Below the pieces are notes generated by a model, which was not told the DNA's origin, did not search any database, and saw nothing but the letters and a program-made list of their open reading frames with translations. The position numbers were made by a program, and so were the translations under genes. A DNA stretch of 64,000 bases from Siphonodentalium dalli. Its lineage: Eukaryota; Mollusca; Scaphopoda; Gadilida; Siphonodentaliidae. Positions 10,630-20,100 of this stretch are shown here, in pieces; the first letter of the stretch is position 1, and the number at the start of each line of letters is the position of its first letter. Location: NCBI GenBank assembly GCA_032622095.1, contig CP136068.1:154963151-155027150 (forward strand), read 5' to 3'.

Positions 10630-10714
10630 TTAAAGAGAATTCTAATTTCAGCCATCTCTTTTGACATTCCACTTCAAATAGAAAATAGGAATAATAAAAT
10701 GAGCAATCTGATTA

Positions 10715-11105
10715 GGCCAAAAATAAGAAGATACTATGTTTCCGTAATATAATGGGTGTATTATTGGTAAAATTCTTATAAAAAGTTAGTGACATCAATT
10801 TCGTACCAAGTTTATAGCCAAATTTATGAAAATGTGGTATGAGAATAATAAAAATCATACTTATTAAAGCATGAAGTAAGTTTGATTTGTTATCAATCTT
10901 GATGTATATTTCCACTGTGTTGATCAAGAAATACTTTTCCCAAAGCACGGGTTGGCATTTTATGTCACTTTGGTCGAGGTAGTTCAATATTTCTGCAGCT
11001 GGATAACAAATATCGAAATAAACTACAAAAATACAAAATTTCCCCACCTACCTACCCTAATTTTTTCGCTCCGTTACCGGAAACATACTATCTTTTTTTT
11101 TGGCC
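10715..11105. mobile_element. Harbinger/Tourist-type MITE, TTA duplication
   Basis: A 391-bp element with inverted ends of about 33 bp (GGCCAAAAATAAGAAGATAC on the left, complement TATCTTTTTTTTTGGCC on the right), flanked by TTA (10712-10714, 11106-11108). The empty paralogous site is at about 10108-10120 (TTTGATTATGCAACATT). GGCC ends with a TTA duplication fit PIF/Harbinger elements. The frames of 111 and 140 residues that cross it are accidental. Confidence 0.8.
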
Positions 11106-11154
11106 TTATGCAACATTATTTCAGCCATTTGTTAACATTCATTTCATCTTCTTT

Positions 11155-11345
11155 TTTTTATTTCGTTCCACACTTTTTTCTTTATTGTCTCCCAGTTGGG
11201 TCGTTTATAAATGTGTCCATGCTGTTTTTCACTTATCTTCATCGCTTTCAAACATTCTTTTTGTCCAGGAGTTGTGGATGTCTCGAGATTTTCTTTAAAG
11301 AGAATTCTAATTTCAGCCATCTCTTTGGCACTCCACTTCTGTCTG
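11155..11345 (-). pseudogene. Myb-like fragment, third tandem copy
   Basis: This best-preserved copy of the KLWNEINKK / WETIKKK-type fragment ends with the ...CAGACAGAAGTGGAGTGCC (WSA) start. No intact open frame of the domain persists across the whole copy with a start or splice site. Confidence 0.6.
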
Positions 11346-11391
11346 AAAAAAACACCAGTTCATTGATCAAATGAAAGTGTTAATATCACTG

Positions 11392-11517
11392 AGGGGATAA
11401 CAGTGTGGTGTTTTGTGATTTCGGAAAGGTACATGACGAATATACAGTGGCAAATTTAGTAAATGGGCAGAGCCCATTAAGGGGTATTTGCCACAGTATA
11501 TTCGCCATGTTATCCCC
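11392..11517. mobile_element. Foldback element with GGGGATAACA ends
   Basis: GGGGATAACA at the left pairs with TGTTATCCCC at the right. Inside, GACGAATATACAGTGGCAAA pairs with its complement around a GGGCAGAGCCC centre (11467-11477). It is small, non-coding and self-complementary. Confidence 0.55.
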
Positions 11518-11525
11518 ATTCTAAT

Positions 11526-13098
11526 ACTCTTCGAACTTATAAACGTTATTTTGACAAAGAAATGCCTCGTAATTATCAACAAATGAGGGGCCAATTCACG
11601 ACTTTTTATTTTAAATTTAATGCGCTAGATAAAATATAGTCCCTCAATTAGCATCGCTTTTATTGTTAAAAATGCTGATAAACAGGAAAAATTGCCACCT
11701 CAAATGGAAATAAATATGCACAACAATTAGTTTCTGCATGTACCCAATTCAGATGTTTACCACTTACAAATTGTGTTTTTTATTTTACCACGAACTTGAA
11801 GTTGAATTGAAACAATGGGAAATTGTTTACTCAATGCGATGCATTTCATGCCGTGTCTGTCGCGGTTTCATGTCAAGAAATTTGGTCAAGATGGCCGCCA
11901 GCAGCAATGTTATTTAAATGGGCGTGGCAAAAAAAACTTGTTTGCATCTACATGTCAATATAAATATACACAGGAAATTTCAAGATTGGACGAAAGATGT
12001 GGACTGTAGTCCGTGCTGAAGGTAATGTTAACAGATGCAGACGCTGCATGATGGCAATGGCTTATCTTGACTTCGTCAAGTTAAGCTAATAATATTCAAC
12101 GAGAGCAATATATACAGTGGTCAGCCAACCTGGTGGGTTATATTGACAAAGCCTGGAACAGTTGCATAATATTACACTGCACGAAGCAATTGTGAGCTAT
12201 GTGTATAGTAGTAATATTGGCTTCAAGCGCAATGTACTTTTCTTAAATGTCACATCCCAAAGTCATTCCCATGTCATTTCATTGATAGCCTCATACACCT
12301 ATTTCAGCAGTATTATGACATATAAGTGATAACTAAATTATAAAACACAGGTCTGTGTGTCATGATCATGCAATATTTAGGAAATCCTGAAAAATTGCTG
12401 ATGTTTACAAAAGAATATTATATTCACAAAGTGGCTAAGACCATATATGATAATGCCTCAATTGCCTTCATGTGTAATACAAAATAGAACCACAATATAT
12501 CAAGCTATCCAAAGTCCCAAAAAAAGCTTTTTTGTTGTAGTTTTTCTTCAATTTTTGACATGCTAATAAACTCCCAATAAAACACTACGACTATTTATTA
12601 CACAAATTTCTTCTTTCATAGCAATGAGTACCACTTGAATAATCAATATATATAATATTTATTACATGATCCTACCCTTATTCCAGTCAATAAACCCATT
12701 CTATAAATTGTGATATTAAACAAACTTTAATAACAGGAAATAGCGCCAGGAGGCCTTTGATATCCGGTTTGTCATCTGTTAACAATCCGTATGCTACATC
12801 TCAAAATAATATGGCTTCCAATATATTTCCAACAAACTACAATGGATGAAGAGTTTGAAAAGTTATGACATTAAATATATGCCATTAAATACGCCATGCA
12901 GAGTCGTAATTTATCGGGGACTATTTCTTTAAGCGGATAAACAATGCAGTGTTACGTGAAACATCATCGCATGCCTTACAGCAGCTGATGTTAGTTTCGC
13001 GTCCCATTTGTTGATGCGAGTATGTTTTGGTCCCCTAGAGTCTAGGTTTTGGATCATGTAATAAATAGAATCTACAACTCGTCCCCAGTTTAAGGCGA
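11526..13098. other. Stretch without recognisable genes
   Basis: AT-rich DNA. A 64-codon open frame from 11815 has no supporting domain or splice context. The phrase AAGATGGCCGCC (11889) resembles a start-codon environment, but the local frame does not continue from it convincingly. Confidence 0.4.
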
Positions 13099-13188
13099 AA
13101 TTTACAATACTCGTCCAGTAAATTAGGTCTGGACCTCGCCAAAGGCTCACTCAGTCCAGACCTAATTACTGGACTCGTTTCGTAAATT
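13099..13188. mobile_element. 90-bp palindromic MITE; half-copies at 2.88 and 20.10 kb
   Basis: AATTAGGTCTGGACCTCGCC pairs with CAGTCCAGACCTAATT, and the outer TTTAC ends also pair. The half-site GGTGAGGTCCAGACCTTATT recurs at about 2877 and 20104 inside the duplicated intronic block. Confidence 0.5.
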
Positions 13189-13448
13189 CTGCTATAAACT
13201 GAGGACTCGTAGATCCTCTATATATTATTTTTGTTTTCGAACATTGTTTCTTTGGTTCCTGTGCAGCACCAGTTACATTTATTTGAATTGGCTGTCTTTG
13301 AATGGTTCAATAAAGTACATGATGGACATCAGTAACTATAATTGATCTGTCAGTTAAACTGATGATTTCATAAGTCAATTTATCTTTTAAATTTACGTAT
13401 TTCCCATAAAAGTGTGAACAGAATACTTCGCAGAAATCATATACAAAC

Positions 13449-13520
13449 CATTTTTCAGTGGCACATTGGGTGCATCTCCTTCACCCTCTTCGTCAAATTT
13501 GAAATCGTCACGGTCTTGAA
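13449..13520 (-). CDS. Acidic 72-nt mini-exon (phase 1-1)
   Basis: On the minus strand an acceptor TTTCCAG precedes sequence encoding QDRDDFKFDEEGEGDAP followed by NVPLKN, then a GTTTGT donor. Length is a multiple of three and both boundaries are in phase 1, as in the exons at 14877-14948 and 15592-15648. I infer that the three belong to one acidic-protein gene or its remnant on the minus strand. Product unknown. Confidence 0.4.
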
Positions 13521-14036
13521 CTGGAAACAATATTTATTTTATAGATATATAAGTTGACAATGTAATACTAAAAAACATGATGTGTTTCCGTTGGATCTTA
13601 TTTGTCAATGCGATAATAATCCTCTATTGACAAGGATGTAATGATAGAACGGTTTTCCAGTTTGTTACACAATGTCAACATGAGTTTTAGTCATTTACAT
13701 TGATCCTTGGAACACATTCATTTTTCTCAAATATACTCTAATCGCAATTTTGTTATTTCACCATCAGTTTAATGAAAACCACCTGCCTCTGAGTTACAAG
13801 ATCTAATGTGGGAAAAGGGCAAAATGGCAAGACCTCCAGGTTAGGGGAAAATGCTGAAAAGACAAAATAGTCGATAACAGTTTTGACCTAGAAAATACTT
13901 GGGACTAAGTTGGTTTTTATTCCACTTTGAAGAGGAATAATAATTATATCCTCTACAATATATCCAAAATCCGATAAATCCACTTCGAGCAAAATTTTCT
14001 ATTCAAAATGGCATCCATGACGACAATTAGTATTAT

Positions 14037-14152
14037 ACAGTTATCGCATTGTTTCGAGGTTGACACGAGGAATTGTCAACCCGAGGAAGTCAATATTGAC
14101 TTCCAAGGGCTGACCGTTCCTCGTGTCAACCAAGAAACAATGCGATAACTGT
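14037..14152. mobile_element. 116-bp palindromic element
   Basis: ACAGTTATCGCATTGTTTC at the left is matched by GAAACAATGCGATAACTGT at the right. GGTTGACACGAGGAA and its complement continue the hairpin inward. Flanks look similar (ATTATACAG and CTGTTTTATTAT), but a target duplication is not certain. Confidence 0.6.
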
Positions 14153-14876
14153 TTTATTATATGAAACGCGCTTTGATTGGACAAGACGTTGTGACGTTGA
14201 ACGTCGCTGGAAAAATCCTATCTATTTTCAGGTCTGATAATAAGTTATTTTAACCCCTGAAGTATCTGACGTCACCCAGAACTGTTATATTAACCTGTTG
14301 CTTCATTAATGAGGTGAACATCGTAGATATCTCGATTTTTTCATTACGTTTTAACATAGGAATTGGGGAAAGAAACTTATGATCATATAATAATGAAAAA
14401 TGCTGACTTTCTGTGATAGGTGGCATTATGTGCACCAACTATCGCCATGTTTAAATAGTAATAAAATGAAATATACACAAACAATGCTTAGTAGTCGTAA
14501 ACCATATAATTATGTAGAATGTCTGTCCCAAAATGGCCTTATCACACCTGTTACTCCATTTGTTATTGGAATAGTTAGAAAATAGACATGAAAAATAACA
14601 CCCGAAAATCCTCAGCTGTTGTCGGTGGTTGCATCATCCAAAATGGCTGGTTGTTTGTTTGGGATCCGAACAATACGATTTTGTTGTAATTTTCATGTCT
14701 TGAATGCCTCTTTTTGGGACATATATTGGTTGTAGACAGGTAGTTTTGGGCATTTATCTACCTATATTGATACCGGGAAAATTCCAAAAGCGATATTATT
14801 TGGTGTATTTTGGAGCGCAAACCGCCTTGTAGCTTTAATATATTAAAAGTAAATTTATAATCATGTTTAGACTCAC

Positions 14877-14948
14877 CATCTTCAAAACCTGGTTGGAAAT
14901 CTTCATCGTCATGGTTCTCCAGCATACTTATTTCGGTGTCCCTGCCAA
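14877..14948 (-). CDS. Acidic 72-nt mini-exon (phase 1-1)
   Basis: An acceptor CTTGCAG (minus strand) is followed by codons for GRDTEISMLENHDDEDF and QPGFED, then a strong GTGAGT donor. Size and phase equal those of the 13449-13520 exon. Acidic content is high. No known domain is visible. Upstream and downstream partners are probably the exons at 15592-15648 and 13449-13520. Confidence 0.45.
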
Positions 14949-15089
14949 CTGCAAGAGAGTTAAAAAAATTTAAATTGGAACCGGGCGAATCATGTTTTGT
15001 TTTAAAGCTGATCATTGCAGAAGTTTTCAGTTATTTAGAAAAGAGAATCAACCTTTTTATTTCATAAATTATTGTTGTGATTATATATT

Positions 15090-15175
15090 ATCAATTCTCC
15101 TTCAATAAAGCTTGATCTGGTTGGTGGTCACCCTGAGTTACATCAAATTTCACCGATGTAGTTTCCACATCATCA
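15090..15175 (-). pseudogene. Broken copy of the MAEDVETTSV first exon
   Basis: Matches 8279-8360 closely (ACTACATCGGTGAAATTTGA on the minus strand), but 6-7 bases after the start codon are lost, so the ATG is out of frame. The flanking 15050-15090 also matches DNA around 8215-8270, so the whole surrounding block was copied. Confidence 0.6.
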
Positions 15176-15591
15176 TGAGTGAATAACTCAAACTGTTTCC
15201 TCTATGCAACTTTATTACAAATCTAGATTATTAAGGGGATATATGATGGTCAGCTTCCCTGCTTCGGTATATTGCCCATATTCAGTATTACTGTTTAATA
15301 TGGGATTCCAGTAAATTTATACTTGATAAATAAATACCTGCCTCACCACAAAATTAATTTGAAAAAAATAATAAATATAAATAACTGCCTCCCTCATCAC
15401 TTTGAAAAAAAAAATCCCTGAGAAACAAACTATTAAGCGCAAGGTTCTCACAGCCAACATGATCCTGATCGGCCCTGTGAAGTTGTAGATGTCAATTAAA
15501 AAAGTTGTTAAAACATGAGTCGATAGATGGAGTTCCATGATTTTTCAGGAAGCAATCAGATTCCATGTGTATAAGCAAAAACGGAACTTAC

Positions 15592-15648
15592 CCACATTCT
15601 CCTCTTCCGACGCTGTACTGATATGTCCTTCAGCATCATATACCAGTT
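15592..15648 (-). CDS. Acidic 57-nt mini-exon (phase 1-1)
   Basis: On the minus strand TTTTTTTAG precedes codons for LVYDAEGHISTASEEENV, with a GTAAGT donor following. It is phase 1 at both ends and a multiple of three. It is the most upstream of three similar exons on this strand. The 63-residue open frame seen across it is this exon plus intron bases. Confidence 0.45.
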
Positions 15649-15729
15649 CTAAAAAAATATATATCATGATGTGTAGTGTTGTTTTTGAAAGACCCATGTT
15701 CAAACGAAACATTTTCTGCATTATTATCT

Positions 15730-16424
15730 GAATCAAAGCATAGTTGTAGCCACAAAGATCGGTAGTAGTTTATTTGCAATGGAATACGAAGATCGGTAGT
15801 AGTTTATTTGCGATGAAATTATAATTACTGTTTTAGTTTGACCGTCGAATCAATCATACAAGGAAATTGCATTTCTGAGGTTCAATATGAGTACCGGTAT
15901 AGTGAAACCTCTGTACTCCGAATACCGGACAGCTTTATTAGTTCATAAGTGAACAAATACACTAATCTTTACCTCCAAAATCCGATCAGCATCACAATTA
16001 ATTACAAACGGACAAAGTGTTCTTGGTAAATTAATCAAATTTAATTACAAATTAAAACAAATATAATGCCTGATAATAAAATGATACGGCCATATTTATA
16101 TTTAATCTCATTCTAAATAAATTCTGAAAGAAATATCAGACGAACGAGCGTATACAGAGGTACTCTTAGTAAACTTAGAGTACATTTGCTCCCAGAGTCG
16201 CACACGGTATGTCTTATCGAAATGGCAGTCAAGGTCATTTGCTCGAGCTCGAAAAAGAACAGAGCGAGTGATGTCATTATCATGGCAAGCGACTCCCAAA
16301 ATAGACTAATTTATGCACAGTCCAAGACTGATTTTTTGTCGGTCAAATCAGGGTAAAGTTTATATGTATCATGCCTGTCACTATCACTACTAGTACTTGT
16401 TTTACTTAATATGCACTTACTAAC
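15730..16424. other. Mostly unrecognised sequence
   Basis: A direct repeat of AAGATCGGTAGTAGTTTATT occurs at about 15756 and 15790. A 63-residue minus-strand frame (16108-16299) has no recognised domain. Confidence 0.4.
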
Positions 16425-16490
16425 CAATGGTGCAATGTGGTGTGGAAGACTTTTCCCAAAGCCAGTGGGAAGAATACACAAAGCATCCGA
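16425..16490 (-). CDS. RecQ-like helicase motif I exon fragment
   Basis: The minus strand reads SDALCILPTGFGKSLPHHIA then PL before a GTTAGT splice donor at 16424. LPTGxGKS is the Walker A (motif I) sequence of RecQ-type DNA helicases, with the usual DAL(x)ILPTG lead-in. The 5' boundary is not clear and I could not find the following DEVH exon in the window. It is probably an isolated remnant of a RecQ-like, possibly transposon-associated, helicase. Confidence 0.4.
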
Positions 16491-16639
16491 TTTTTTAATA
16501 AATATGTAAAGCGGAAGAGATTCCTGTTTGGACTGCTCATGCGCGAAGTCATTATGTTATCGATTATCCACACCCATAGGCTAAAATTAGATGTTCCACG
16601 TGTTTATTTGTATACAAAAGCTGGGGTTTTTTAAAGACG

Positions 16640-17033
16640 CCAGCCAATCAGGTGGCAGGATTTCCCAGGGCTTCCCCGGGATGTGCAAACGTACGAGCGC
16701 GACTAGCAATTGTACTTCGAAATTCATTTACGACTGACAGAGGTAATGTACTTTCGTACTATTGAATAAGCGTACCAATTTAATTAGCGGTCTTTTGTCT
16801 CGGCGAAGCTTTGAAACGGATTAAAACAACAGGTGTTCTAATTGGATATGCCTTAACCAGAATTTGTTTCTGCACTGCACCACCTTCAGATACACATATA
16901 TACATGTTAACAGTTTGTTTATTTTGCAAATTGATTGAACAATGGTGACTTCACAGATAATTAAAGCAGCGACACGTTTTTATATCAGTTATTGCGCTGT
17001 AAAGGGACTCTTTGTTTGTACAACAATTGGAAC
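16640..17033. other. Stretch without recognisable genes
   Basis: No exon or element that I can support. Confidence 0.4.
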
Positions 17034-17163
17034 ATAGGAACAGCCTAATGCACTCTATCGCTATGTAGTATCGCCCGAATGGTCTTCAGTTCATATTGAT
17101 TATTTTATACCCATGCAACTATTTAAAATTTGTTATTTAAAGAGATAATCCATCTTTAACTTA

Positions 17164-20100
17164 TTACGAACCATTCAAAGTGATATCTTCGAGTTTCTTT
17201 CCTGCATACTTTCCAACGAGATTGAATTCCTGCAGAAGCATCATTTTTGATATGTCTACCCTTTCTATCAATCCTGATGTCATGCGGTAATGTATCTTGT
17301 GAATATCCATTGAATGGCTCAGGTGGTTGGTAATCCATGACTGTTGTTGGTGACTCAGGTCAAATGCCTGAAAAATAATGGATAGGGCGATTGAGTATAT
17401 TATATTTACTCAATTATTTACAATAGATAAACAAATACTTGTTTTATAATCTGACAGCTATCCTAGTCAAAACAAACAATTAAATTGATCATGTATTAGA
17501 ATTAAAATTGTATTGCTCACCTGTGTGATTGTGGCCATATATTTTCTCAAATTCACTGATGTGATCTTCTCTGGATGCTTCAGTTTGATTTCACAGCAAA
17601 TTCTTTTTAAACTGTCATAGGCTCTGACAACTCCATCTCCTGAAATTTAGTGGAAGTGTTACTCAAACTGTACTAAACCATGACATATACATGTTAAGGA
17701 TATGCTAGCGCTTGTTTAAAAGGCGCCCTATTTCCATTCGATTTTTAATTTTCCATGTACCAATTCCATTAGTTCCATATTTTATAATTTTTTCACACTC
17801 AACATGCTTATATACAAGTTGTCATATTGATCATAATGTACAATGATGTAGTTAATGTCTGTGAGGTACAACTGATGTCAAAATTATGGGCAGTATGAAA
17901 GCAAGAAAAACAGTTCATCTCAAATTCAATGCAGATCTTTATCTTAATTGTAATACTTACTAGATGAGGCAAACAAGTATGTGTTTGAAGTTCTCCTTCC
18001 AGCATTCTGCCTGACACTGGCACTAGCCAGAAACTGTAGAACGTCCTTTGTGTCTGCCGGCACAATAACTGGAACACCACGATTATACTAAACATAAGGA
18101 TGAAAGAACATACTATAGCTACATCAATATGAATACAATGCGCTTATAATAACTGGCAATGAGCTTCACTTCACACCTAGTTATTGTAATGCTTGTCTTT
18201 TTATTAAAAAATTACTTTAATATAAATATGACAACATTGAGTAATAGAATGATCTATGTTACAATTCAAAGAGCCTCACATTCTCATTCATGTGAAGCAA
18301 CATACAACTTTCATTAAATCTTGCAGGGCTATTATTAAATAGTGTTAGCCAACAAGATTAATTAACATTCACATCATTTAGTGGGGGGGGGGGATTTGTC
18401 AACTATATTTTACATTGGGAAAATATCAGATCCATTACAGATGCGCTTGCTTCGATTCGATTTATCCAAAACCATAATCGAATAGTTTCGATTCGGACTG
18501 TACCGCACCGGACTGTTTGTTACAAATCTGTAACCATTAATCGTGAATCAAATGAAAATTCAAATATTTTGGGATGATCCTACACCTCCCCTTATCCCCT
18601 TCTTTTAAATGAGTCATGTGCTCGATAATAATAACTTAAAATGTAGTTCAAACAGAAACAAATACTGAGTAGTCAGTCACTTAGCTATAGTCTAGTCACT
18701 CACTATTCAATATTATTTTCATGTTGAACTATCAGTCTTATCACTATTCACTAAGCCATTCACCCTCTAACATTGAAACATGTACTGAATTGTACTCCTT
18801 GTCTCAAACTTTCAAATGGACCTCCAGTCTATTGTTTTGATCTAGTTGAGGAATGAGGATTTACATTTATCAATTGCAACAAATAAAAATCTGGACCTCA
18901 CTTTCATGGCTTTCTTTGAAAGTTGGCACTTGCACAATGTACAGTATGGTTTAATTTAATATTGGATCCCAGAAGTACATGTACATGTTATTCAGAGATA
19001 TTGGACCTGTCGACTCGCACATACTCAGTCCCAAGTATGGGCATATGGCCATTATGGGGTAAATTCCGGGTAATACGTGAACATTGAACAACATCTCTAA
19101 AAGTAAATGGTACCATTGGAAATGCTTTTGGTAATTGATTTATTAACAGTGTTTAGCAACTTTAGTGCTGTTTAGTATTTACATATTGGATACATACATA
19201 GCAGTATAGATGACAGAATCATGACACAATACATGAATGGTATTTAATGTTTTCAAATATACTTTCTGGGATACAGTGCCCCTGTCATGCCTCTAGCAGA
19301 CCTGTTTTTGCCGGTAACTTGCATCGCGATGCGCATCGCATCGTGGACAAATAATCGCGATGCGCATCGCATCGTGACCCCTCCGCATCGTGGCAGCCCT
19401 AATTACTAGTAGCTAATAAAATATGAATGTATAGAAAAATCATTACTGTATAACTTGTAAGTTGTAACTGCATGATTGGCATCACGTTATTCACTAAAAA
19501 TAATATACGAATACCAAACTACCAATAAAATGCATGAAAGTGCATGTTGCTTTTAACCCTTGCTAACATTTCAAATGTTTGACGATTACCGGTGCTATAG
19601 GTATATACCTTGCCGCGAACTTGTATCAGTTCCTGTGATTCCAGCAATTTCTTCTCCAAACTATTCAAGGACGTCCTCATTGATAAATCCAGATTAGATA
19701 CACCTGTTTGTCGTGCAATATAGTCTTTAACCCTGAAACAATGTATAAATTAATACACGACGCTAATAATAGTAAGAGCAAAGGAAAGTGTGAACAACAA
19801 TCGAAATATGACCGGCCATATCAAAACCAGTCTCGTGTCCGAAAAAAATAATATTTTAGTTATATCTGTTGCATTCGATAGATGTTGATACGAGCTTTAA
19901 ATAGAACGAAAACAGGGGTATACCTCGTTCCAACATGAACAATTTCCGGACATAATTTGAGATAATCGTATTCATAGATATGCAAATAAGCTATTTCTTA
20001 TACAGTTTACCTATAACACATTCCCAAACATACAAAACTGTCACTCTGTCCGGAAATAGTAAATTTTCTGTAATTTTTTTTATTTTGCATCTTGACTCAC

